Made by a program: the position numbers and the translations under genes. This document shows positions 43,370 through 55,810 of a stretch of 64,000 bases of DNA, one piece after another (within the stretch, counting starts at the first letter, position 1; each line of letters begins with the position of its first letter). Source of the stretch: Pseudomonadota bacterium (GTDB lineage: Bacteria > Pseudomonadota > Alphaproteobacteria > Caulobacterales > Caulobacteraceae); the NCBI GenBank assembly GCA_020161365.1, contig JAIUNU010000006.1:234966-298965 (forward strand), in the 5' to 3' direction. Below the pieces are notes generated by a model. The model saw nothing but the letters and a program-made list of their open reading frames with translations. It was not told where the DNA came from and did not search any database.

Positions 43370-44478
43370 TGCGGCTCTTGCGCCTGCTACACCGCTGGAC
43401 GGGCGGGCTGATCGGCCTGCTACTGGCGCTTCTGGGATTGAGCGGCGCGCTCTTGGTGCACGAGGACGCCTTTCTGCGCGCCACCGTGCCCCACGCCGCC
43501 GCCCCCCAGCGGCAGGACACTGTCACCTTGGCGGCGATGGCCGCCAAGGTCGTCGCCGCCGAGGACCGCCCCCGCTCGATCCTGCTGGCCACCCAGCGCC
43601 TTGGCCTCAACAAGCTTAGCTACAACACCGAAGAAAAGGCCGCCTACGCCAACCAGGACGGCGAGATCATCCAAGCCTGGACCTCCAACTGGGATCGTCC
43701 GGAGGCCTGGCTGTTCGACTTCCATCACCATCTTTTCAATGGCGATGCGGGCGAGATTGTCGGCGGCGTCTTAGGCTTGGCGGGACTGGCCTTCGTCCTT
43801 ACCGGCCTGATCCTGTGGTGGCCGACGCGGCGGATGTTCCAGCTGCGCGCCTGGCCCTCGAAGATGACGCGAGCGGGGATCGTGCATCATCACCGTGACC
43901 TGGGGGCTCTGCTCGCCCCGCTGCTGATCCTGTCGCTGGCCACGGGCGCGGCGATGAACCTGAAGTGGTTCTCTGAAGCCCTGCGCGCGCCGTTCTCGTC
44001 AGCCGCGACAATGGCCCAGGCCTCCACGCCGCCGAAGATCAAAGGCGGAACGCTGGCCAAGGACCTTGATTGGACCAAGGTGATCGACCAAGCCAAGGCG
44101 CGGTTCCCCGGCGCGGAGGTTCGGATCATCACCTTGCCAGCCAAGGCCGGCGGGGTGATCCAGATCCGCATGCGCCAGCAAGCCGAATGGCTGCCCAACG
44201 GTCGCTCGATGGTCTGGTTCGATCCGGCCACCGGCGAAATGGTCGCCAGCCGTGATGCGGAGCGCCTGCCGCTCGGCTCGCGCATCGCCAATCTCGACTA
44301 TCCGCTGCATGCGGCCAAGGTCGGGGGTCTTCCCTATCGGCTGGTGATGACGATGTCGGGCCTGGCCTTGACCCTCCTGGGCGCGCTGTCGGTGGTGACG
44401 TTCTGGGGTAATCCTTCGGGCCGACCCCGCCGCGCCTCATCCGCCAGGACGCGATCAAGCTCCGAAGCGGACCGTTAG
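43369..44478 (+). CDS. PepSY-associated transmembrane protein (putative siderophore reductase)
   Basis: The product has 369 residues starting at an ATG sharing a base with the receptor stop. The first helix LLRLLHRWTGGLIGLLLALLGLSGALLVHED carries the typical HRWTG motif; a periplasmic PepSY region follows (WDRPEAWLFDFHHHLFNGDAGEIV), then LGLAGLAFVLTGLILWW, HHHRDLGALLAPLLILSLATGAAM, and a C-terminal helix near LVMTMSGLALTLLGALSVVTFW. Several His residues could bind heme. It likely supports reduction of the imported ferric chelate at the inner membrane. Confidence 0.87.
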   Translation: MRLLRLLHRWTGGLIGLLLALLGLSGALLVHEDAFLRATVPHAAAPQRQDTVTLAAMAAKVVAAEDRPRSILLATQRLGLNKLSYNTEEKAAYANQDGEIIQAWTSNWDRPEAWLFDFHHHLFNGDAGEIVGGVLGLAGLAFVLTGLILWWPTRRMFQLRAWPSKMTRAGIVHHHRDLGALLAPLLILSLATGAAMNLKWFSEALRAPFSSAATMAQASTPPKIKGGTLAKDLDWTKVIDQAKARFPGAEVRIITLPAKAGGVIQIRMRQQAEWLPNGRSMVWFDPATGEMVASRDAERLPLGSRIANLDYPLHAAKVGGLPYRLVMTMSGLALTLLGALSVVTFWGNPSGRPRRASSARTRSSSEADR

Positions 44479-44761
44479 AATTCGCGGCGGTGCGATACGC
44501 TCCTCCCCAAAAAATCTTCATCAAACTATTTGGCTTGGATCGTTAGAGCATCGCACCTTCACCTTTAACGGGCGTGAGCGACGGCAGCTTCCGCAGCGGC
44601 GCTGCGCCAGGAGCGGATATTGGTAGGCCGCCGGAAACTGGACGTGCAACTTTTCGGACCAGGCAGGCATCTCCTTGTCGCAGCGTGGGACGTATCGTCG
44701 CCATTGCTCTTGGCGCTAAGAACGACGACGATGGACGACGGAGCTGTGGATCAGGGCGACG
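44479..44761. other. Intergenic region before the metal efflux operon
   Basis: About 280 bases with no gene. A short A+T-rich part (44510-44545, CCCCAAAAAATCTTCATCAA) may be the operon promoter region. No CzcR- or MerR-type operator palindrome was recognised. Confidence 0.35.
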
Positions 44762-45235
44762 GTGATCTTTCAATCGTACGAAAAGCTGAGACGACGGATG
44801 GGGGTCTGCGCCGCCCTGCTCGTCGGGCTGCTTGTCATACAGACGCCCGTCTCGGCGACAGACCGCATGCTCCACGCGATGGGACAGGCCCATGCGGCCA
44901 ATCCATTCGCAGGAGCGGTGTCGGACCTGCATCTTGATGGCAGCGACCATGACCATGATCATGGACAAGAGGCCGGTTACGCCGACGCCCATTCGCATGA
45001 GATGGCGAATGCTGCGGCTGATGACGGCGGGCCTGACGATCGCGGCTCCGCCGCGCCCCACCATCACCACCATCATGACAACCCGACGGCATACGGATTG
45101 ACGTTGTCGCCGAGCCTGCCCGTTCGCTGGGCCACGTCGCGCTCCCTGTTTGGCGCGGAAGATGACCTTCGACCGGGCCTGGCGCCGCAAATGCAGGACC
45201 GTCCTCCGAAAGTCCGCCTCGCCTACGTCGCCTGA
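44762..45235 (+). CDS. Histidine-rich exported protein of the metal efflux operon
   Basis: The product has 157 residues from GTG 44762 (ATG 44798 is an alternative). Signal sequence RRMGVCAALLVGLLVIQTPV then SATD; the mature part is polar with many His and Asp (GSDHDHDHGQ, DAHSHEMAN, PHHHHHHDN), a likely metal-binding or buffering segment. Small His-rich proteins of this kind (CzcI/CzcE-like in position) precede czcCBA operons. I infer periplasmic metal binding; no enzymatic domain is visible. Confidence 0.7.
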   Translation: MIFQSYEKLRRRMGVCAALLVGLLVIQTPVSATDRMLHAMGQAHAANPFAGAVSDLHLDGSDHDHDHGQEAGYADAHSHEMANAAADDGGPDDRGSAAPHHHHHHDNPTAYGLTLSPSLPVRWATSRSLFGAEDDLRPGLAPQMQDRPPKVRLAYVA

Positions 45236-45280
45236 TCCGCGCGGCCTAAAGCGCCGCGCTCGCACGTTTGAGGACCTTTC

Positions 45281-46546
45281 ATGTCTGCCCTATTCCAAGG
45301 CCGGTCGCTCCGGCCCTGGCTGCTCGTCACGGCGCTCGCCTTGGCGACGCCGCTTTCCGCTTCGGCGGAACCTCTTGGCCTGTCCGATGCGCTGAGCCGT
45401 GCAGCCAAGGCCGATCCCGCCCGCCCGGCGCTCGCCGCCCGACTGCAAGCCGCCGAGGCCGGCGTGCGCCAAGCCGCCGTCCGCCCCAATCCCGTCGTCG
45501 GTATCGAGGTCGAGGATCTGGCCGGGACGGGGCGCTACTCCCTGATCGATCGCGCTCAGGCCACGCTTTACTACCAGCAGAGCCAGGAGCGCGGCCGCAA
45601 GCGCGAGGCTCGAACCGCCCTTGCGCGCGGCGACATCGTCCTGGTCCGCCTGCGCGATGATGTCCGCATGCTCGACCTGCTGCACGAGGTCGAGGTCGCC
45701 TGGATTGAGGCGATCGCCGCCGAGGCGGAGGCGCGATTGGCCGCCGATCGTCTGGCGCTCGCCGAACGCGCTCGCTCTGAAGTCGACCGACGCGTGAAGG
45801 TGGCGCGTGATCCCCTCTTCGCAGGGGCGCGCGCCGAGGCCCAGGTTGCGGAAGCCGCCAGCGCCCTGGCGGAAGCCAAGGCCCGAGCCGCCAACACGCG
45901 CCGTGCGCTCGCCGCGTTCTGGAGTGGCGGCGAGATCGAGATCGATCCTACCCCCCTGGAAGACCTCAGCGCCGCCGATAAGGTCGCCGGTCCGGCCTCC
46001 CCCTCTGACCTGGCTTTGCTGGAGGCGGGGCGAAGCCTGGCGGCGGCCAAGGTTCGGGTGGAGCAAAGCAAGGCCGTCCAAGACCCGACCTGGCGGGCGG
46101 GCTTGCGGTACCTGAACGACGGCGGCGACGTGGCCGCGATCATCGGCGGCTCGATCCCGCTCGGGCGCTACGACACCAATCGCGGCGCAATCGATCAGGC
46201 CCGCGCCGCCCAGACGGCCGCCGATCTCGACCTGATCGGGGCCAAGGCGACGCTGGAGCGGAAGATCGCCGCGACCCAGACTTCCATCGCCCAGAAAGCG
46301 GGCGTGGCGCGCCGCGTCGCGGCCGAGATCATCCCCGCCAACGCCCGCACCGTCGACCTCGTCCGTGAGGGCTTCAATCGCGGCGGCTTCTCCTACCTCG
46401 ACGTCATTGAGGCCCAGAAGGCGCTGATCGAAGCGCGCCAGCGTCGCCTCGCCATTCTCAAATCATTTCAGCTCGACCGCGCCCAACTGGACCGCCTGAC
46501 CGGCGCGCATGCGAGCCTGATCCCTGCTCCGGAGTCCGCCCAATGA
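45281..46546 (+). CDS. czcC: CzcC-type outer-membrane efflux channel
   Basis: The product has 421 residues with a signal peptide (LRPWLLVTALALATPLSASA). It is a TolC-like outer-membrane factor with long coiled helices (RLQAAEAGVRQAAVRPNPVV, AEAQVAEAASALAEAKARAA, TQTSIAQKAGVARRVAAEII) and the motif VREGFNRGGFSYLDVIEAQKALIEARQR. It is the outer exit duct of the CzcCBA pump. It overlaps czcB by 4 bases. Being in a metal-type operon and short favours CzcC over drug-type TolC homologues. Confidence 0.9.
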   Translation: MSALFQGRSLRPWLLVTALALATPLSASAEPLGLSDALSRAAKADPARPALAARLQAAEAGVRQAAVRPNPVVGIEVEDLAGTGRYSLIDRAQATLYYQQSQERGRKREARTALARGDIVLVRLRDDVRMLDLLHEVEVAWIEAIAAEAEARLAADRLALAERARSEVDRRVKVARDPLFAGARAEAQVAEAASALAEAKARAANTRRALAAFWSGGEIEIDPTPLEDLSAADKVAGPASPSDLALLEAGRSLAAAKVRVEQSKAVQDPTWRAGLRYLNDGGDVAAIIGGSIPLGRYDTNRGAIDQARAAQTAADLDLIGAKATLERKIAATQTSIAQKAGVARRVAAEIIPANARTVDLVREGFNRGGFSYLDVIEAQKALIEARQRRLAILKSFQLDRAQLDRLTGAHASLIPAPESAQ

Positions 46547-47805
46547 CCCGTCTTTCACGGCGTCTGGCCGCCGCACCAATCGCCCTCGCCATCCTTGGGA
46601 CCCTTGCTCTCTCGGCTTGCAGTGAACGCCCCAAACCCGCCGAAACTGAAGGCCATGCCGCCAAGACCGGCGAGTACGAGCGCGGCCCGCATCGCGGCCG
46701 TATGCTGCGCAACGGCGACTTCGCCATCGAGGTCACGATCTTCGAGGACGGCGTCGAGCCCGAGTTCCACGTCTACGCCTATCGCAAGGACAAGCCCCTT
46801 CCGCCGAAGGACGTCCAGCTCTCCATCACACTGTCGCGCCTGGACGGCGAGGTGAACCGGTTCGCCTTCATGCCGGTCGAGGACTATCTACGCGGCGGCG
46901 GTGTTGTCGCAGAGCCTCACTCCTTCGACGTCGTAGTCGCAGCGACCTATCAGGGGCGGTCGCATAGCTGGCGCTACGCGTCCTATGAGGGACGCACGAC
47001 CATCGCGGCGACGGCGGCCCAGGCCGGCGGCGTCCGGACCGAGATCGCCGGTCCCGCGCCGATCGCCGAATTGGTCGATATGGGCGGCCGGGTCGAGATC
47101 ACGCCCGAAGGCAAGGGCGAGGTTCGCGCCTGGTACCCGGGGCGGATCATGATGCTGCGTGGCAAGCTGGGAGAGACGGTGCGCAAGGGGCAACTTCTGG
47201 CCCGCGTCGAGTCCAGCGAGAGCCTGCAGACCTACTCGATCCCCGCGCCGATCAGCGGCGTGATTGTCGAAAAGAACCTCAATGTCGGCGATGTCACCGG
47301 AGACCGGGCTCTGTTCGTCATCGCCGACCCGACCAAGCTGCACGCCGAGTTCTTCGTCTATCCGCGCGACGCCGAGAAGGTCCGCGTCGGCCAGCCCGTC
47401 GAGGTGCGCAGCCTGTCCGGCGACACAAAACTTCGCGCCGAAGTGGAGGCGGTTCTGCCAACCGCTGATCTGACCAGCCAGACGCTGCTGGCCCACGTCC
47501 ATCTGCCCGGCGGCGCCGATAGCGCCTTCCGTCCTGGTATGGGCGTCGAGGGCTCGTTCCAGGTCGGCGCGGCCAATGCGCCGCTGGCGGTGCGGACCAA
47601 GGCCATCCAGCGCTTCCGCGACTTCCAGGTCGTCTTCGTGAAGGTGGGCGATACCTACGAGGTGCGGATGCTGGAGCTGGGACGCCAGACGCCTGAGTGG
47701 ACCGAGGTGCTTAGCGGCCTCAAGCCCGGCTCCGAATACGTCACTGACGGCGCCTTCCTGATCCGCGCGGACATCGAAAAGTCCGGCGCGAGCCACGATC
47801 ACTAG
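46543..47805 (+). CDS. czcB: CzcB-type periplasmic adaptor lipoprotein
   Basis: The product has 420 residues. The N-terminus has a lipobox (LALSAC, Cys near residue 25), so it is probably a lipoprotein. An extra N-terminal domain (about 40-150; GPHRGRMLRNGDFAIEVTIF) precedes the usual barrel-sandwich (AWYPGRIMMLRGKLGETVRKGQLLARVESSE, ISGVIVEKNLNVGDV) and beta-barrel domains of the membrane-fusion family. The tail ends in SHDH. It links the CzcA pump to CzcC. The start overlaps the czcC stop and the gene lies 12 bases before czcA. Confidence 0.92.
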   Translation: MTRLSRRLAAAPIALAILGTLALSACSERPKPAETEGHAAKTGEYERGPHRGRMLRNGDFAIEVTIFEDGVEPEFHVYAYRKDKPLPPKDVQLSITLSRLDGEVNRFAFMPVEDYLRGGGVVAEPHSFDVVVAATYQGRSHSWRYASYEGRTTIAATAAQAGGVRTEIAGPAPIAELVDMGGRVEITPEGKGEVRAWYPGRIMMLRGKLGETVRKGQLLARVESSESLQTYSIPAPISGVIVEKNLNVGDVTGDRALFVIADPTKLHAEFFVYPRDAEKVRVGQPVEVRSLSGDTKLRAEVEAVLPTADLTSQTLLAHVHLPGGADSAFRPGMGVEGSFQVGAANAPLAVRTKAIQRFRDFQVVFVKVGDTYEVRMLELGRQTPEWTEVLSGLKPGSEYVTDGAFLIRADIEKSGASHDH

Positions 47806-50949
<3,144 letters not shown>

Positions 50950-51037
50950 CCCGCTGTGCAGCGCGCCATTGATCCTTCGACCGCTCTCGCCGGAGCGATC
51001 GGTGGCGCGGTGCACAGACCCAGCCTATGAGGGACGC

Positions 51038-51388
51038 ATGGTCTACTTCATCCTGAAATGCGCAATCTCCGGGATCATGATCGGCGCGGCGTCAACGATC
51101 GCCCGGCGCTATCCGGGCGTCGGCGCCATCATCGCATCGCTGCCTCTCGTCTCGGTGTTGGGCATGATGTGGCTCTGGCGCGACAAGCCTGATCCCGCCA
51201 ACATGGCCGCGCACGCACAGGCCACCTTTTGGTATGTGCTGCCGTCTCTGCCGATGTTCCTACTCATCCCAGCTCTGCTCCGACGCGGCCTTGGCTTCTG
51301 GAGCGCTCTGGCGGCCGGCTGCTTGCTCACCGTGGTGCTATATCTCGGAATGACCTGGGCCGCTCCAAGGCTTGGGTTGCGCCTCTGA
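51038..51388 (+). CDS. Small membrane protein of the DUF3147 type
   Basis: The product has 116 residues from ATG 51038 with GAGGGACGC upstream. Four hydrophobic segments (FILKCAISGIMIGAASTIA, GVGAIIASLPLVSVLGMMWLW, TFWYVLPSLPMFLLIPALL, LAAGCLLTVVLYLGMTWAA) and the pattern ARRYPGVGAIIASLPLVS fit DUF3147 proteins. These are found near metal or respiratory genes, but the function is unknown. It follows czcA by 88 bases and may belong to the same unit. Confidence 0.7.
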   Translation: MVYFILKCAISGIMIGAASTIARRYPGVGAIIASLPLVSVLGMMWLWRDKPDPANMAAHAQATFWYVLPSLPMFLLIPALLRRGLGFWSALAAGCLLTVVLYLGMTWAAPRLGLRL

Positions 51389-51608
51389 CGCGCCATGAGC
51401 GGAACTTGGCTTACCTCCAGGAACCTGACCTTGCCCTCCGAACCGGGGGCATGTGCCGGATAGTTGGCCAAATCGCAACGGCGCCTTAGCGCTGGCGGAA
51501 CCGTTTGCACGCACCCGCTCAAGCTGTAGCATAACGTGCGTCGCTATCGTGCGACGAGTCGGGGTGGCGCACCCCTGACCGCCTCGAAACGCAGGAGCCG
51601 GCGGCTTC

Positions 51609-52739
51609 GTGAACGACAATATGGCGTTGGGCCTGCTGGCCGAAATTATGAACTGGAAATCCGACGACGGAGCCACCGCCACACGGGAGTATGGATGGCT
51701 GCGCCTCATGTCGGCGGTCAAATACGACGGGTACTCGGACTTTCGCGCCGGCGCCCGGTTCCTCGAGAGCCTGGCCACTTGGCTCAAGCAGTTTGAGCCC
51801 ACCGATCGTGAGGCCGCCTACGACTTCGTCAAATCGAGGCTCGTCTACATCTCGCTCCCCGAATTGTTGCGACTGATCGAGGCGTTTGTTCCGGAGTTCG
51901 TGACTCCAGCTATACGCGAGGTGGCGGCGAAAGAGATCGGCGTCAAACCATATGAGATTTGGCGAACGGTCCACGGTACGGCCGCCTTTAAGCGGAACCT
52001 CCGGAAGACCCTCTTTGTGGGCATGAGCGACGGCAGCCGCATTGATATATTGAGGCGCGCCAACGCCGGCCGCATCTCCCAGGAACAGGTGCTCCCGATG
52101 ATGAACATCGATGGCGCGAAGTGGGAGGACTTGGCCGACGACCTCCGCAAAGACGAGGGTCAGGACGCCAAGTTCGAACGGATTTTTCTTATCGACGACT
52201 TCACCGCCTCAGGCACCACATTCATCCGCAACGTGGAGGGGAAGTGGAAGGGTAAGCTGGCACGCTTCAACAAACTTATCAAAGACGCCAGAAAGGAACT
52301 CAAAGACAAATTTCCGATCGTGGAAGGTTATGACCTTTATATCCACCACTATATCTCGAGCTATCAGGCCCGGCTGAACTTGTTGAAGCGATTGGACGAG
52401 GCCTTTCAAAATTGGGATGACAAATCGTTCGGAACGGTGACGCTTAGTGAAAGCCTGCTTTTGCCGGAGAGCCTGAAGCTCAATGCTAAGTCCGACGCGA
52501 CGATGCTAGCGCTCTGCGATACCTACTATGACCATGCCCTTTTTGAACGCCTAGAGCGCCACTGCAAAGAGGCCGGCCAAGTTGATATGAAGCTGGGCTA
52601 CGCCGACTGCGCGCTTCCCATCGTTCTTGATCACAACACGCCCAACAACAGCATCTCACTGTTGTGGGCCGAAACGGGTGGTGAAAACGGTGCACATGCA
52701 ATGCGCCCTCTGTTTTTCCGCCGCGATCGCCACGGATAG
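51609..52739 (+). CDS. Phosphoribosyltransferase-like protein, first gene of the novel cluster
   Basis: The product has 376 residues, starting at GTG 51609 (GGAG about 11 bases upstream) or ATG 51621. An all-helical N-terminal part (about 1-130) precedes a PRTase domain whose PRPP-binding signature is RIFLIDDFTASGTTF (191-205), with two acidic residues followed by the T-A-S-G-T-T loop. A C-terminal part (YDLYIHHYISSYQARLNLLK onward) is unlike known biosynthetic PRTases. Similar PRTase domains occur in predicted prokaryotic conflict systems beside ORC/CDC6-like ATPases, exactly the neighbour here, 2 bases downstream. The substrate is unknown; it could make or sense a nucleotide. No signal peptide. 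Confidence 0.75.
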   Translation: MNDNMALGLLAEIMNWKSDDGATATREYGWLRLMSAVKYDGYSDFRAGARFLESLATWLKQFEPTDREAAYDFVKSRLVYISLPELLRLIEAFVPEFVTPAIREVAAKEIGVKPYEIWRTVHGTAAFKRNLRKTLFVGMSDGSRIDILRRANAGRISQEQVLPMMNIDGAKWEDLADDLRKDEGQDAKFERIFLIDDFTASGTTFIRNVEGKWKGKLARFNKLIKDARKELKDKFPIVEGYDLYIHHYISSYQARLNLLKRLDEAFQNWDDKSFGTVTLSESLLLPESLKLNAKSDATMLALCDTYYDHALFERLERHCKEAGQVDMKLGYADCALPIVLDHNTPNNSISLLWAETGGENGAHAMRPLFFRRDRHG

Positions 52740-52741
52740 CC

Positions 52742-54646
52742 ATGTCTAACCCATTCCTGCGCCGAGCGACCGAGTACATCCGGGATGACTCCGCATTCCT
52801 CGCCATTGTCAGCCCGGAACCGCTTACGGCGTTCCTTGCGCGTCACAAGAAGAAAGACGCGCTGTTTGATATGCCGGTTCGCCTGATCGGCACGCCTGGC
52901 AGCGGCAAGACGATGATGGCTACGCTGGTAGAATATCGGCTGCTGGAAACAATTCTCCGCGACCAGAGCAATCCAAACAATCGCGCGCTTGCTGAAGCGT
53001 TGGTGCAGACCGGCTTCACCAACGGGGACATCCCGCGTGTGGTCGCCGTAAGGCTCCCAATGGAGTCGGAGTATCGCGACTACTGGGAGCTGCCTTTTGA
53101 TCCGGCCGTAAAAACTAAGCTTGTGATGTCGCTGATCCAAGCCCGCGCGGTGATCGGATGGTTGCGCAACCTGACTGCCAATAACCGGCGCGCACTGGAT
53201 GAGGTGCGCATCATCGCCCGCGATGCCGCAGGTGCGCAGATCGAGCAAATCGGCGGTATGACGGCGGCCGATATCCTTAAGAGGGCGCGCGAGGTCGATC
53301 GAGCGGTCTATTCGGTTGGAGCCAGCCTCCTACCGCCAAAACCGGAACAGATACCGGCGGCGGCCCAAGCGCCTTACCAGCCGTTTGAAACGATCCGTGA
53401 GATCGAGATTGAGTGGAACGGAAAGCCGGTCAAGCTGCAGCCGCTTGTCATCCTAGACGACGTTCATACGCTCCATCCCGAGCAACTCGATTTACTGTTT
53501 CGTGCGCTGACCCGTCGCGAAATGCGAATTGGTCGTTGGCTGATGATGCGGCTGGATGCGCTGTCTCCTGCGAGCGTCTTCCAGTCCGACCAACAAGACG
53601 CTTTCCCGGGCCTAAAGGCCGATCGCGATTACCTCGATATCTCCATGCAGTCTCAGCGCGGGAGCGATCGAAAGCAGTTCCGCCGTCTGGCCGCAGATAT
53701 GTCGGATCGATACTTGCGACTGGTTCCGTCGCTCGCAAATCGCCGACACACGCATTTCGCGAGGCTGCTGAGTGGTGAACCGCCGTCCCTCACAGAGGGA
53801 AAGCTAGAGGAACTTCGCCAGCAAGTCGCAAAGGACCAGCGTCGCTTAAAGGTGACGCCTGAGCGCCGAGCGGCCATCGAAGAATTGGTTCGCAGCTACG
53901 TCAAGGGTTCCCACTCGACCGACGTCAACGAAGACGTTCAGTTGGCCATGGTGCGGGTGCTGATGTATCGCTACGACGTCCGGGTCGCCGCTCAAACTCC
54001 ATCCTTGTTTGAGGCGGAAGATCCTGAGCCAAAGACACCGCTCAAAGCGGATGTCGATGTGGCTGACGCAGCACGTATCTACCTTACGCATCGGTTTGAT
54101 CGCCCGCTGCATTTTGGGCTCGACGATATCGCCAACGCCAGCAACGAGAACGCTGAGCAATTCCTGCATATGGCCGGCGCCCTCGTCGATCGCATGGAGA
54201 CACGCGCAATCCGCAATCTCGACCCGGCCTTGTCGCCGTCCCAACAACAAGCTGCGCTCATCGACAAGACAGGCGAAATGATCGCAGGCTGGTCATTCCC
54301 TTTTGCACGCAAGGTGCGCGAGTTCGTCCTCCACGTTGCGGGCGAGTGTCTGGAAGAGTCTCTTCAACCCAACGCACCGCTGGGCGCCGGCGCCAATGCT
54401 ATTGCTGTGCCGGACGCGCACATGGTCGAGCTGCTCGCCAGCGAGCACGAGCTCGCGCAGGTTTTGAAGTACGCCCAAGCCTATGGCGCGATCGTCGCCG
54501 TGCGCAAATACGGCCAGGGGGGCAAGGAGTGGTGCCTGTTAGAGCTTGCCGGCCCCGTGTGCTTGAACCAGCGCCTCACCTTGAAGCGCGGTGGATTCCT
54601 GGAACGGAGAGTTGAAGATCTGATTTCCGTCGTGGAGGCCATCTAA
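52742..54646 (+). CDS. P-loop ATPase, ORC/CDC6-like AAA type
   Basis: The product has 634 residues. Walker A GTPGSGKT (50-57) and Walker B LVILDDVHTL (235-244) mark an AAA/STAND-like ATPase. The insert between them is long. The region after it (ALTRREMRIGRWLMMRLDAL, LSGEPPSLTEGKLEELRQQ) suggests sensor and lid helices, and the C-terminal third (VVRKYGQGGKEWCLLEL-like block around 580-610, FLERRVEDLISVV) could be a winged-helix, as in ORC/CDC6 proteins. It starts 2 bases after the PRTase stop and ends 1 base before the next gene, so the three are tightly coupled. A switch or sensor role in a defence-type system is inferred. Confidence 0.75.
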   Translation: MSNPFLRRATEYIRDDSAFLAIVSPEPLTAFLARHKKKDALFDMPVRLIGTPGSGKTMMATLVEYRLLETILRDQSNPNNRALAEALVQTGFTNGDIPRVVAVRLPMESEYRDYWELPFDPAVKTKLVMSLIQARAVIGWLRNLTANNRRALDEVRIIARDAAGAQIEQIGGMTAADILKRAREVDRAVYSVGASLLPPKPEQIPAAAQAPYQPFETIREIEIEWNGKPVKLQPLVILDDVHTLHPEQLDLLFRALTRREMRIGRWLMMRLDALSPASVFQSDQQDAFPGLKADRDYLDISMQSQRGSDRKQFRRLAADMSDRYLRLVPSLANRRHTHFARLLSGEPPSLTEGKLEELRQQVAKDQRRLKVTPERRAAIEELVRSYVKGSHSTDVNEDVQLAMVRVLMYRYDVRVAAQTPSLFEAEDPEPKTPLKADVDVADAARIYLTHRFDRPLHFGLDDIANASNENAEQFLHMAGALVDRMETRAIRNLDPALSPSQQQAALIDKTGEMIAGWSFPFARKVREFVLHVAGECLEESLQPNAPLGAGANAIAVPDAHMVELLASEHELAQVLKYAQAYGAIVAVRKYGQGGKEWCLLELAGPVCLNQRLTLKRGGFLERRVEDLISVVEAI

Positions 54647-54647
54647 C

Positions 54648-55739
54648 ATGACCTCCAGACCGCACTGGGCCAACTGCATCACCCATTCGGACGCCAAGGT
54701 CGACGAGTTCCTTGCCGACTACTTCGCCCAGCCCGACCGGACCTGCCTCTTGGTCGGCGGAGCGGGCTTTGATCCGCGTGCACGAATGGTGGCCGAGCGC
54801 CTAGCGCCCGTCTTGGGCGATCGGCTCCGAGCAATGTTCATCCGCGAGGAGCGAGCCAACCCGAACGCCGACCTGACGGCCTCGGCGAACGAAACCGAGG
54901 CTAAACTTAAGGCCTTGATTAAAAACTGTGAGATCACGCACGTCCAAATCTTCGCAGAAGACGGCGCTTCAGTCGGCGGCGTCCGCGTCAGCCAGGCTTT
55001 ACGCGCGATGGATTGGCCAGACGTGACGGACGTCGTTCTCGACTTGAGCGCTCTGTCGGTCGGCATTGGCTTTCCTGCCGCGCGCGTCCTGCTGGCGCAG
55101 TGCGAGGAACGCCCGGACGTGAACTTCCATCTGATGGTTGTTTCGAACCCCGAGCTGGATGCTCAAATCGTGCCCGAACCCTCCAGCACGCCCGCCGTCG
55201 TACGGGGCTTCTCCGGGCCGGTGGAGGACTCCGACCTCGAGGTTGCGAAGGTGTGGCTCCCTCACCTCGCCCCAGGCAAGCGCGCGACCCTTGCAAAGAT
55301 CCATGGCCTGGTAGAGAGCGACTACAAGATCTGCCCTGTATTGCCCTTCCCATCTCGCGACCCGAGACGTCCAGACGCGCTGATATCTGAGTACCACAAC
55401 GAGTTGCGGAACGTCTGGAATGTTGATCAGAGGGATTTGATCTACGTATCGGAGCGCAACCCCCTCGATGCGTATCGGACGTTCTCGACCCTTAAGGCGC
55501 GATACGACCAGACGATGGAAGGCATCTATCGCCCTCAACTGATCCTCTCCCCGGTCGGCAGCAAAGTGATGGCGGCTGGCGCACTTATGGCGGCTATCGA
55601 CCACAATCTGACGGTCTTGCATGTCGAGGCCGTGCGGTACGAACTCGATAGCGCTGCGGCCCCACTCGAGGCCACTCCCGCCTACATGATCGTCCACGTT
55701 TGGCTGCACGGGCCCATCTACGCCGGGTATCAAGCGTGA
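54648..55739 (+). CDS. Unrecognised Rossmann-like protein of the novel cluster
   Basis: This 363-residue soluble protein is not one I recognise. The first half alternates strands and helices (TCLLVGGAGFDPRARMVAERL, ITHVQIFAEDGASVGGVRVS, DVTDVVLDLSALSVGIGFPAARVLL), with a glycine-rich turn after the first strand, as in nucleotide-binding or CARF-like folds. The last part (QLILSPVGSKVMAAGALMAAIDHNL, VHVWLHGPIYAGY) is again alpha/beta. It might be a sensor or an enzyme acting on a nucleotide made by the other members. It follows the ATPase by one base, while the next gene is 71 bases away. Confidence 0.7.
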   Translation: MTSRPHWANCITHSDAKVDEFLADYFAQPDRTCLLVGGAGFDPRARMVAERLAPVLGDRLRAMFIREERANPNADLTASANETEAKLKALIKNCEITHVQIFAEDGASVGGVRVSQALRAMDWPDVTDVVLDLSALSVGIGFPAARVLLAQCEERPDVNFHLMVVSNPELDAQIVPEPSSTPAVVRGFSGPVEDSDLEVAKVWLPHLAPGKRATLAKIHGLVESDYKICPVLPFPSRDPRRPDALISEYHNELRNVWNVDQRDLIYVSERNPLDAYRTFSTLKARYDQTMEGIYRPQLILSPVGSKVMAAGALMAAIDHNLTVLHVEAVRYELDSAAAPLEATPAYMIVHVWLHGPIYAGYQA

Positions 55740-55759
55740 TTGGACGCAATCCACGGCGT

Positions 55760-55791
55760 ACCGATGAAATGCCAAGCGCGATGCCATCGGT
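55760..55791. promoter_or_regulatory. Inverted repeat in the spacer inside the novel cluster
   Basis: ACCGATG (55760-55766) is repeated inverted as CATCGGT (55785-55791), 18 bases apart, in the only sizeable spacer of the cluster. There is no T-run, so an operator or RNA hairpin affecting the SIS-HAD and PfkB genes is more likely than a terminator. Confidence 0.3.
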
Positions 55792-55810
55792 TCGTCTATA
55801 GCCCGCGGCC

